From the NCBI GenBank assembly GCA_036874045.1, contig CM072341.1, forward strand, positions 12,040,501 to 12,104,500: DNA of 64,000 nucleotides, given 5' to 3'. Under the pieces are notes generated by a model, which ran no database searches, was not told the origin of the DNA, and was given only the letters and a program-made list of their open reading frames with translations. The first letter of the stretch is position 1, and the number at the start of each line of letters is the position of its first letter. Position numbers and translations under genes: made by a program. Below are positions 11,441 to 22,381 of this stretch, piece by piece. This DNA is from Cymodocea nodosa (Eukaryota > Streptophyta > Magnoliopsida > Alismatales > Cymodoceaceae).

Positions 11441-11737
11441 CTATATATTCATTTCATGCATATCCTTCACGTTTAACCACTACCAGTTTTCCACTTCTCC
11501 ACGTCTTTTCTTTTTCCTTCATCGAAACACACACGTTCTAACCTACGTTTATATTTCGAATTTTCTTTAATCATTAGTCCTGGATCTCTGAAAAATTTCT
11601 TGCAAAATAAACTTTCTCGTCCAAAAGTTTTTCATCAGTGTAATAAGAAGTCGTTACTTTAATGTTAACTAAACGAGTAACACAAGTATATATATAACTT
11701 AACGTTTCTAACTTAACGAGTTCCTCATGTGCCATTT

Positions 11738-12142
11738 CACGTGACAAGTACTGTAGCTAACTCAACGAACTAAGTCTGTGGTGTTATGATATCTCAACGA
11801 ACCATCTCTGTTGTGTTATGATAACTCAACGAACCATTAATAAACAAATGTTTTTATAATAAGAATTTTACCACGTGCAAAAATAACAACTTAAGTTTAT
11901 AACACTAACCTAATGCGTTGCCTTAGTGTTCAATATAGCAACTCAACACGTTTAGTTATGTTAACTTAACGAGTTAAACATGTGCACCTCACGTGATACA
12001 ATACAACATTCGTAACTTATAATTTCACCACGTGTATAACACTAACTTTACGAGTTCGTCTCTTCGTTTACTCACTAACTTAACGAGTTATCACGTGACC
12101 TATTTTAACCTTTAAGCCTCTAACTTAACGAGTTCTCACGTG
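11738..12142. promoter_or_regulatory. cluster of six G-box/ABRE cores (CACGTG) in U3 of LTR A
   Basis: CACGTG occurs at 11738, 11872, 11990, 12029, 12092 and 12137, several directly after AACGAGTT motifs. Five of six are kept in the right LTR; the first has decayed to CATGTG. They sit about 300-700 bases upstream of the TATA box. G-boxes are bound by plant bZIP/bHLH factors, so stress or light responsiveness is a reasonable inference. Confidence 0.6.
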
Positions 12143-12452
12143 ACCTCTATACAAACAAAACTCTAACTTAACGAGTTGTCTAAACGTGCACTGTTCATGA
12201 TACAGAAGATATAACATTAAAACATATCATACTTTTCAATAAAAACATACGTTAACTTAACATTTAGCTAAATGAGAAATTAATGCAACGAAACGACTAG
12301 ATATTAACTTCAGATCCAATACAGACAAGTATTTATTATCATTAAGCTTTTTCTGTATTAATTGATGATTTTAATTTCTTTTCACAAGCAATAGTAATTG
12401 AGCAAATATGATTATTTTTATTCAACACACATCATCAAAAAAATACTCAACA

Positions 12453-12466
12453 ATCTCCCCCTTTTT
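12453..12466 (-). promoter_or_regulatory. terminal polypurine tract of element A
   Basis: Minus strand AAAAAGGGGGAGAT lies directly before the 3' LTR start, in the place and composition expected of the plus-strand primer of reverse transcription. Confidence 0.9.
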
Positions 12467-12948
12467 GATGATGACAAAACCATATTAAATCAATTATGAA
12501 ATATGTTTAACTCAACAAAGTACCTTCGTTGGGTTAACTTTTAATTCAACAAACTTGTTTGTTGACTTAAGTTCATTTAAGCTTATTTCTATTGTTTGTG
12601 TAAATTTTACCTCTCATAACTAAAACTCTCAGATGTCAATAATTATATAAGTATCAGTTTTCTAATTATCATCTGTTAGATTACAATAACCATTTAAATA
12701 GCATCTCCTTTTATAATATATATATGCAATTAAGATCATAATCATCTTTTTATAATATTTCTCCCCCTTTTTGTCATTAATCAAAAAGATAATTACAGAG
12801 AATATATATATGTATATAAGAGAATTACAACAACGATTTCTGTAAACAAGAATAATAATTGAACACATTTACAGAAAAATGTATTGTTCAATGAATCAAA
12901 CAAGTAATACAAACATTACATTTTGTATTCAGAAACAAACAAAAACAG

Positions 12949-15216
12949 TTATCGACCCCTCCTAAGTATATCACTTATAGCATTACATATTTTATCTCCT
13001 AGATGCCTAATATCATTTCTGATGTCGTTAAGCATTGCATCTAAGTCAGGAGGTAGCTGGGTTTGCTGTTCTGCTTGAATTGAATAACTTTGTTGTTGTT
13101 GTTGTATATAGTCTGTATCAGGTTGTTGTTGTTGTTGTCATTGAGGTTTATGCATGGCCTGGAATTTTTACAAATCTTTGACACTAAATGCTCTCATGCC
13201 TTTAGTTTCAGAGGGCCAGTCGGATAAATTCAATTGGCTTGTAAGGATTCTACATACAGCATCATCATAAAATAACTTTGAACTCATATGCTGTAGTTGA
13301 GAAGTGAAAACATCAAACTAATTTATTTGAATTCTATTCAGCAAGCTATAAGTTGCATATAAACAACTTCTGCTGACTTCCATATTGTGTCCAACTCTCT
13401 GAAATAAATTTGCATGCAATATATTTGCAATAAACCTTGCCTCTACATTCAGATTTTCCACTAATCTCATTTTAGAATATACATCTGGAATTTTTGATAA
13501 AGACTGAATGTTCCATTCCAGTTGTCTTATTATGTCAAATCTGTTGGTAACAACAACACCTTCATTCTTTAATCCTAAAACTTCAAAAATTAACTTAGGA
13601 GACAATATAAACTCATGTTCATTTATTTGAGTTTTCAGAAAATTTCCATTCTTGTCTAGATTGCTATAAAAAGCTGCAATAAGCTCTGTGTATTGCTTCC
13701 ATTTCGTTCCTACTGGCAAGAATTTAATGAGGCCTTGAAACTCAAACAAATCTCTTATTTCCATCAAATTTCTAAATTTTATTGGACGAGTATGCAGAAT
13801 CTGACATGTAATCAGATTATTGTATTTCTGCAATGCTTCTTCAGATCTAAAATGAATTGCATTACCTTGAATTTTTAATATTGTACACAAAGAAGGTGAT
13901 ACCTAAAGCCGTGATTCAGAGTTTAATTCATCTTTAGGAACCTTTTCTTCAAAATGAATGTCATGTTGTTCCTCTTCCAAAATATTATCTTGAAGCTGCT
14001 CAGGTAAGCTTGATTCTTCAGCTTCAACAGTGTTAGGAACATTGTCAATATGCTCAACATTCATCTATTCAGTCTCTATAGAATGTTCAGAGTACAATTT
14101 TTCCACAAATTCTACAGTTGATGTATCTATCTGTAATTGTTCATTTTGTTCAACAGATATTTCCATTGATTCATGCTATGAATTCTCAGACTCTGCTTCT
14201 ATAGATTCCGTAGAAGGTTGGTTAACTTTGAGCTCTTCTAGAGTCTTAACATTTTCAATATCTGCTACTCCAGACAAGTCAACCTTTGAACTAGTTACTG
14301 CCTCAACATTGTCAATTATATCTGCAATAACTTGTTCAATGTCAGGTGCCTGATGCTCTGATTTGTCAATTTCTGCATCATCAGGACTTGTACTAATAGA
14401 AAAACTTGAGCTCATATTTGACTTGGATTTCTTCTCAAGTTTTCTAGCAAGGGAAAATAAAGTCTCATTATCTTCATCAGTTTCAGTGTGTTCGAAACTG
14501 ATGAGTTTATCAGATGCACAATAAGGTACAATGTCTAGACATACATTGTCTTTTGGAAATAAATTTTCATCTGATTTTCTTTTTTCAATAGACTTTGTTT
14601 CCTTAGACATAATTTTTCTGACTTTCCTTCTTCTATAGCATTTCTGTTTCTCCTTTTCAAGTATTGCTGTTTTCTTTTTAAATTGCTCCATAAAAGTTTT
14701 CTACTTTAATTCTTCTAAGGCACTTTCTATTGCAACGGCCTTTCGAAGACTGTCAACTTTTGTTTTGTCTACAGCAATATCTGATTCTACTTGTTTTAAA
14801 TAAAAAGGAGTAGGGATAGCTGATTCATGCTCTTCCTCAAATACATGTAGTCTTGTACTGTTTATAGGAGTTTGAGAAGTTCTATTTGATGAACCTACAC
14901 CTTTTTCCAAATATTTTGCATACTGTTCCAAAAATGTAATCTAAGCACATTTCATTTTGTATTCTCTATCATATTTACTTCGAATACCCATGTATGTGAT
15001 ACTTGCATCAGTATGTTGAAGTTCTTGTCTAACTTCATCTAATATATCCTAAGAAAAGAAGTAATCTCTATAAAGTTCTTCTAACCTTTTGTCCACTCGA
15101 AATATTTTCTTGAACCAAGTACGTGGAACTTCATCATTCTCTATTTCTTTTCCTTTTGCATCTCTTCTTCTTTTGCCTTTTCCTCTGCCACGACCTTTGT
15201 AGAACTTGGAGACCAT
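12949..15216 (-). pseudogene. third ORF (ORF3) of element A, 755 codons with nine internal stops
   Basis: One unbroken reading frame runs from ATG at 15216 to TAA at 12949-12951 with no frameshift but nine in-frame stops (seven TAG, one TAA, one TGA). The N-terminus is very basic (YKGRGRGKGKRRR). Then come an acidic, Ser/Glu-rich middle, a globular part (about 13318-13890) and a glutamine-rich tail (13060-13140) ending in a short helix-like segment. The globular part contains LFEFQGLIKFLP, LIAAFYSNL, ILSPKLIFEVLGLKNEG and RVGHNMEVSRSCLYATYSLL. The wording resembles the plant 'putative transposon protein' domain (EAQGW...LVREFYANL...FSP..IN.LLGL). Homologous sequence sits in the same place in element B. 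It does not look like a membrane envelope protein: no signal peptide or transmembrane segment was seen. Function unknown. Confidence 0.7.
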
Positions 15217-15730
15217 CGTCGCAGGTTGTAACAGCAACAAGCGGGAAAGATTTTCTTGACAAAGTTTACAAATAACCTAAGTGCCCATGTAATAAGTGTT
15301 TAAATAGGGTTTTTAGGCGTATAACTCAACGTGAAGAGAAGTCGGGTTTAGAAATAAAATAAATATTGAATAAAGCTTATTCAATCAAAGTACCTGAAAT
15401 ATTCAAGTATAACTCGTTGAGTTAATTAACCTAACGAGTAAAACGCTGTCTAGAGGCAGTTTTACACGTTACCTTATCTAACATAACGTCTAGTTAGTAC
15501 ACTTAAAACAATTTTCAGATGCTTCCAACTGAAATGTTCCGAAAACAACACACATGCTAAAACTTAACATTATCTTGAGAACATAGTAAACTATTTGAAC
15601 ATTTTGTCCTTTGAATCTAAAATAGTTTATTTATCTTTTTAAATTATTTCATCAAGATTTTAAGAGTACATTAATTCAGATTAACTAAGATTTATATTTT
15701 AAATTATATTAATCTGTTTTTGACATTGTT

Positions 15731-15745
15731 AATGCTCCCCCTACA
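15731..15745 (-). promoter_or_regulatory. internal polypurine tract of element A
   Basis: Minus strand TGTAGGGGGAGCATT lies between pol and ORF3. It is identical to a site in element C (26712-26726) and near-identical in B (38166-38228). It could act as a second plus-strand primer, or mark the ancestral 3' LTR junction before ORF3 was gained. Confidence 0.6.
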
Positions 15746-16805
15746 AATATACTTCAAATATAATCAATCAAAATACAAAATATACTTGTAGTGACAATTG
15801 ATGTTAAGTATAACTATACTTTTACATTTTCTTTTCAGAGACTTCCATTATCCTGACATCATCAAAAATGATTTCCAGAATCAATTCCTACTGTATATGA
15901 ATCAAAACACAACTTTGAACTCAATTCGATTAATTCAAGGAGAATAAAAGAATGTATCTCAAATAAACGTTTTCAAAAGTACTAATGTTGATTCAATAAA
16001 TCAGTAGTCATATTGGTATAAACTATATGAGATTCAAAAATATCTGTAATTAATGAAACAACTTTTTCTTTTCAAAACAGTAAATATTGATAATTTTCTT
16101 TAAAAGTTAGTTTGAAAAGCTTGAATCATACAAGAGCTTTCTAATGTACCCGTGTAATGAGCTTTCAGTCAATAATCCCAGATCTGATCAAGACCTTAGG
16201 TTGCCAGATTTAAAGAATCCTTTTTCAGGACAACAATCCTTACATACCTATCTGCTCAAGTGCAAAAGGCTCGTGATCAAACTGATCAATAAACTCTCAA
16301 AGATTTTCACTTTGTAAGCACTTTTCATTTTAAGCACAGTATATTTGTATGCCATTAATACAGATGCAATAAAACACAAATCTCATATAATTTTTACTTC
16401 TATGATTGTACTGAGAATATGAATCAGTTTCAATAAGCTTATACTTTTGATTAACAGTTTAAGATGAGTTACATATAACTTATTCTACAAGTTTAATCAA
16501 TTAAGTCAAATTTATGCATGATCATATGCATTTTCCTTGATTCAAAGAAAACATTTAATCAAAATTTCAGAATGTCAAAAGTATTTAATGTTTTTCATTT
16601 ACATTTCCACTTAAAATCGTAAAAACCATTAAAATTGATAAACTACTTAAAATCAATAAGATACTACTATGATTTTACAATAAATGCATAGTATCTTAAG
16701 CAGCAGTTTAGATATTACTTTAGATATTTATAATAAGTATATAATATCTATGAGGTGAACAACATCATTAATAATATTTATCTTTTTATGTGGAGTTTAA
16801 GCATT
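15746..16805 (-). other. noncoding stretch between pol and internal polypurine tract of A
   Basis: No ORF. Positions 16139-16200 (TGTAATGAGCTTTCAGTCAA ... CTTAGGTTGCCA) match 27119-27190 of element C in the same relative place, so some of this DNA is conserved between diverged elements. Confidence 0.5.
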
Positions 16806-19800
16806 TTACACATCACATAGCCTACAAATACCTAAATTTAATCTAATGTTGCAGAATGTATTTTCGTCTAGAGGTTTTGTAAATATATCAGCTAATTGAT
16901 TTTTACTAGACACAAATTCTAATTTAATTTTTCCTTTAATTACGTTATCTCTTAAAAAATGATGTCTAACCTCTATATGCTTTGCTCTTGAATGTAATAC
17001 AAGATTTTTGGAAAGATTTATTGCAGAACTACTGTCACAATAAATCTCAGTTGTATCATAAGATAATCCAAAATCTTCTAAAGTTTGCCTTATCCACAGA
17101 ATCTGAGTGCAACACAGTGCAATAGCAACATATTCAGCTTCTGTAGTAGAAAGTGCTACACAGTTTTGCTTTTTACTAAACCATGACACCAAATTATTTC
17201 CCAATAATTGACATGTGCCGCTGGTACTCTTTCTATCAGATTTAGATCCTGCATAATCAACATCAGTATATCCTATAAGATCTATTGAACTATCCTTAGA
17301 ATAATACAGTCCAAAATTTTTAGTTCCTTGTATATATCTAAATATTCTTTTAACTGCAATTAAGTGTGATTCCTTAGGATTAGATTGAAATCTAGCACAA
17401 ACACACACAGCAAACATAATATCAGGTCTACTAGCAGTCAAATAAAGTAAAGAACCAATCATACTTCTGTATTTTCTTTGATCTATAGATTTTCCTATGT
17501 CATCAATATCTAACTTTAAAGTAGTACTCATAGGAGTTCCTCGAATCCTTGTATCATTAAAATTAAATTTCTTAAGCATTTCATCTGCATATTTTTCTTG
17601 ATTTAAAAATATACCTTTATCCATTTATTTAATTTGAAGTCCTAGAAAATATGAAATTTCTCCTATCATACTCATTTCAAACTGATTAGTCATCTCTTCA
17701 GAGAATATTTCTATCAACTTATCAGAGGTTGCTCCAAAGATTATATCATCCACGTATATTTAACAACAATCTGATCTTTACCATCTCTCTTAATAAATAA
17801 AGTATGATCCACTTTTCCCATGATATAGCCTTTTTCTATTAAAAAAGTAGACAATCTTTTATACCATGATTTAGGTGCTTGCTTCAAACCATATAAGGCT
17901 TTCTTCAATTTATACACAAGGTCAGGATTTTTAATATCTTCAAATCCAGGTGGTTGTTTTACATAGACTTCTTCATTAATTAAACCATTTAGAAATGCAC
18001 TCTTTACATCCATTTGATATAATTTAAAATTCATATAACAAGCATAGGCCAATAATATTCTAATACTTTCTAACTTAGCCACAGGAGCAAATGTTTCATC
18101 ATAATCTAATCCTTCTTCCTGTGTATACCCTTGTGCAACTAATCTAGCTTTATTCCTTATAATTTGACCAGTTTCGTTAGTTTTGTTTCTAAAGATCCAC
18201 TTTGTACCTATTATGGACTGATTTTCTGGTGGAGAGACTAATTCCCATACATCATTTCTAATGAATTGATTTAGTTCTTCTTGCATTGCCACTATCCAAT
18301 TTTCATTAGATAATGCTTCTTGTATATTCCTTGGTTCCACCATAGAAACAAACATACACATACTATTTAAATTTACTGAAGCTCTAGTTTTAACTCCCCC
18401 ATTAATATTACCAATGACTTGAGTAATGGGATGTGATGAAGAATAACACCAATTTCTTTGATTTTCCTCAATATTCTCATCAACATCTGAAAGTCCATCA
18501 CTTTCATCATTAGTTTGATCATTTAAGTTCATATTTTTGATTTTCTCAAATAAATCATCAATCTCTCTATTGATCTCTAACTCATTTGGAAAATTGATCA
18601 TATCATCATTATCAGCTTTAGATTGAGATTCTCTAAGAGAATTTTCATTGAAGCTTACATGGAGGGTTTCTTCAATAGTCTTAGAAGTCTTGTTATATAC
18701 TCTATAGGCTTTACTTCTAGTAGAGTAACCTACAAAAATTCCTTCATCCGATTTGGCTTGAAATTTATCCCTTTTATCCTTAGTATTAAGAATAAAATAC
18801 TTGCAGCCAAATGGTTTCATATAGGAAATTTTTGGAACCCTATTAAACATAATTTCAAAAGGAGTTTTATTAACATGAGGTCTTAAATGACTTCTGTTAA
18901 TAACATAACAAGCTGTATTTACTGCTTCAGCCCAAAGATTTTGAGGTAACTTATGTTCATTCAACATAGTTCTGGCCATTTCTTGAAGTGATCTATTCTT
19001 TCTCTAAACAACACCATTTTGACACGGTGCTCTTGGAAAAGAAAATCTGTGATCAATGCCATGCTCATTACAATAGTTATCCATTTGATCATTATCAAGT
19101 TCAGTTCCATGATCACTCCTAAGTTTTTGAATAGAGACACTTTGCTCATTTTGAACAAAATTGCAAAACATTTTAAATTTTTCAAAAACTTCTATCTTAG
19201 ATGCTAGAAAATATACCCAAGTGTATCTAGAGAAGTCATCTACTATAACAAATACATATCATTTACCACCAAGACTCATGATTCTTGTTGGTCCAAATAG
19301 ATCCATATGTATAAGTTATAAGACTCTCTTGCTTGAAATATCAATTTTGGATTTAAAAGAGTTTTTGTGAAGTTTACCTAACTCACATGCATCACACATA
19401 AAGTTCTTTGAGTATTTAATCTTTGGTAAACCTCTCACTAAATGTTTTCTAGATAGTTTATGTAACAGTCTCATATTTATATGCCCAATCCTTCTATGCC
19501 ATAGATATGCATCACTAGTTTCAGCTAGCAAACATGAATTTAAATCAACTACACCAGAAGGTAAAGATAAAATACATACAGAACCTTTTCTTTTAGCAAT
19601 AAACTTAATTTCATCTATATTTTTATCAATTATTTTGCATACATTATCTTCAAACACTACATAATATCCATTTTCAGTTAGTTTTATGACACTCAACAAA
19701 TTAAATCCTAGGTTTTCTACATATAGTACATTCGAAATAACACAAGTAGGAGTTATTTGAACATTGCTCATACCTATGATTTTATCTTTGCTTTTGTTTC

Positions 19801-19981
19801 CAAATGTTACACTTCCTTTCATGGTATTTGTAAAATTTTGTAATAGACTTTTTTGTCCGGTCATGTGACTTGACGCTCTACTGTCCAAGATACATTTTGA
19901 TGTTGTTTCCTCCTGCAACAAATTAAGAAAACCTTTTTCTTGGTACCCAATGTTGTTGAGGACTAAGTTCATTAAACGCAT
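16806..19981 (-). pseudogene. pol of element A: protease, integrase, reverse transcriptase, RNase H
   Basis: Order on the minus strand: aspartic protease CILDSRASSHMTG (near 19870; the family has DSG), then GAG-pre-integrase HRRIGHIN...CDACELGK (HHCC zinc finger, about 19370-19510). Integrase core follows (HMDLFGPT, VDDFSRYTW, SDHGTE), with the catalytic Glu codon replaced by TAG at 19004-19006. The SH3-like GYSTRSKAYRVYN comes next, then RT (WIFRNKTNETGQ, LVAQGYTQEEGLDYDETFAPVAKLE, QMDVKSAFLNG, ALYGLKQAP) and RNase H (GYTDVDYAGSKSDRKSTSG, ALSTTEAEYVA, HIEVRHHFLRD, LADIFTKPL), ending at 16806. A one-base loss in a T run at 17759-17761 puts the RT YVDD codons (17745-17756) out of frame. Long uninterrupted stretches (17741-18979, 16806-17624) fit a recent insertion. 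Confidence 0.9.
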
Positions 19982-22181
19982 ATTTCTTCTTTTTGTTTAA
20001 AAATAGTTTAACATTATCATTTATATTCTTATTAGTTGTAAGTACTATTGATTTATCATTAGCTTCATACTCACATATAGCATTATTGCTTTTGCAATCA
20101 TTCTTTTTGTTTTCAGATGTAGTATAATCAAGACCAAACATATTTTTATCAGTTGTTAATTTATTTTGGTCATGCTTATACATTTCAGTAAGTTCATACC
20201 AAGATTTTGCACTTGTATTAAAATTTTCCGTACATACAAAATCTTTTTCTGTACAAGAATTTTTTGTTTTATCACATGTAGAATGAGTAATTGGTCTAAT
20301 ACCAGTGTATTGAATTATATGCTTAGGTTTCTTAATTTTCAGTTTACTACAATTGTCTAAAATTTTAGAAACATTAGAAACTGAATTTCCAAAACAAGAA
20401 ACAAGTTTTTTAGAAACATTTATAGTCATGTTAGAAGTACAATTTGACAAATCACATTGATTTATATTATTACTGCATGATTCATCCCTTGAAGTACCTA
20501 CTTCTACATATTTATTACCTTATTTCATAATAAAAGGAATTTTAGTCTTAGATTTACTTGAACTACAACTAATAAATCCTTTATTGGCTTGAGATTGAGG
20601 ATATTCAGGATAATCAAATCCTAAGCCAAATTTATAAGACACCGCAGGGGTACTAGTTAGTTTGTCTAACTTAGTTTGACTTAAATTCCATTTCTCAATG
20701 GTAGAATTTAAATCTTGCTCTCTCAGTTTTAATTTATCTATCTCTAATTCAAGTTTATTTATATTGTTTCTCAACATTTCATTTTTAGATTCTATCTTTA
20801 ATTTTTCAGCATTTATATTTTGTATTTGTTCATGCAAGATACATTCATTAAATCTAAATTTTTGCAAATCTCTAGCATGATTTTCATTATCACATTTAAA
20901 CTTTTCTAAAGTAGTAGACAGGAAACAATTTTCTTCTTCCATAATGGATGAAGATTTTCTAATATTCTTATTTTCCAGTTTACATACTTTAAGTTTTTGT
21001 AATAATGCATGATAAGCACATAATAATTCATCAAAGTTGAAATCTGAATGACTTTCAGGATCAGATATTACCTCAGACTCATCCGCCATGAAGCACCCAT
21101 GAGCAACGTCTTCTAATTCTTGTTCTCCTTCTGAATGTGAAGATTTTGATGCTGATTCCTCAGATTAAGACTCTTTAGACATGTCATCCCAAGTGACCTT
21201 CAAAGCCTTTTTCTTGTAAAACTTTTTCTGAGTTTTCTAAGCCGTCTTCTTCTGATTTGTCCTACTTTACTTTTCATTTTTCCTCATAGGACAATCTGGA
21301 GAAAGATGTCTAGGTTTCTTATAGTTGTAACATACATACTTTCTGGATGAAGAATTCTTGTCATTCAATGATTTTGACGTTGAGGGTTTATCATTTTTGT
21401 TCCTTTGCTGTTTCCTAGCTTTCCATGCTTTCTTGAATTTCCTAGTCAGCAAAATCAAATCCTCGTCAGAATCAGTAGATATATCAGAATCTGAATTTAT
21501 TTCGAAGGCTATTTCTTTCTTCATTTTTAGTTTGTTGTGACTCAGTGATTCATTTAATTGAACTTCATAAGCTGTTAAATTTCCTATAAGTTCATTCATA
21601 GTATAAACATTTAAATCTCGTGATTCCTCAATTGATGTTACTTTCTAAGACCATTTAGAACTTAGGGATCTAAGAATTTTCCTCACCAAATCCTTCTGTT
21701 CAAAATTCTTTCCTAAACATTTTAAAGAGTTTTTGATATCAAGAAATCTAGAAAACATCTCAGAAATATTTTCGTCTTCATGCATCTTAAAGAGTTCATA
21801 CTTATGAATCAACATGTTTATTTTTGTCTCTTTAACTTGAGAAGTACCTTCATGTGAAACTTCTAATGCATGCCACACCTCATAAGCAGATTTATATGCC
21901 GACACTTTACTGAACTATTCATAACTCAATGCACAAAATAAAATATTTAAGCCCTTAGCATTCAGAGTTTTATTTTCTTTTTCAATAATTGTCCAGGTAT
22001 TATAAGGAGTAGTTAACGGAGTATATGGTTTAGAAATCATGAACCACAACTTATGATCTATACTTTGAAGAAAAACAGTCATCCTATATTTCCAATATTC
22101 AAAATGTATTCCATCAAATAAAGGAGGACGATTAAGATTTTGGCCTTCATATAAAGAAAAATTACCATTTCCAGTAGCCAT
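19923..22181 (-). pseudogene. gag of element A with coiled-coil tail
   Basis: A single frame from ATG at 22181 runs through several stops to 19923. It opens with LNRPPLFDGIHFEYWKYRM, the usual copia gag start (DUF4219/UBN2 type), then TSQVKETKINMLIHKYELFKM and the UBN2-like capsid. The zinc knuckle reads CYNYKKPRHLSPDC, so the second Cys is Tyr and a Gly is Arg. A Lys/Ser-rich linker and a long coiled coil (20520-21089) follow, as in SIRE-type elements. It ends with QHWVPRKRFS, overlapping the protease frame, which is +1 relative to it. The start is fixed by homology and by the primer site about 190 bases upstream. Confidence 0.85.
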
Positions 22182-22367
22182 CTTACCTTAGATTTTTCAA
22201 CCTATTTGATTTTAAACAGTCTAAAAACTTTAAAACAACTTGAACCTTAAATCAATAGAGTTAAACGTATACTCAGATATTAATTTCCGTTTAAAAACAA
22301 GGAAGGTAGAATAAGCAATGATATTAAATAAGTTGGTATCTATTTTATATCAAAGATTATTCACAAA

Positions 22368-22379
22368 GCTCTAATACCA
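22368..22379 (-). promoter_or_regulatory. primer-binding site of element A
   Basis: Minus strand TGGTATTAGAGC lies two bases inside the 5' LTR end. It differs at one position from TGGTATCAGAGC, the standard site complementary to plant initiator tRNA-Met. Confidence 0.9.
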
Positions 22380-22381
22380 CT

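Larger units (their letters stand above)
10874..12452 (-). repeat. Element A, 3' LTR (left copy)
   Basis: In element sense it starts TGTTGAGTATTTTTTTGATG and ends CGATCCCACA. U3 (12452 to about 11440) holds many AACTTAACGAGTT-type motifs and a cluster of CACGTG boxes. A TATA box at 11432-11440 is followed by a leader region with stem-loops. Confidence 0.95.

Noticed and set aside
12662-12868. Hydrophobic 68-codon ORF, possible envelope-like peptide near the 3' LTR of A
   Set aside because: Lies after the ORF3 stop in AT-rich noncoding DNA with no homologue in B; likely chance.
12949-15216. Stop-codon readthrough or alternative code for ORF3 of A because most stops are TAG
   Set aside because: Gag and pol of the same element also carry TAA and TGA stops and catalytic losses; CAG to TAG deamination explains the bias.
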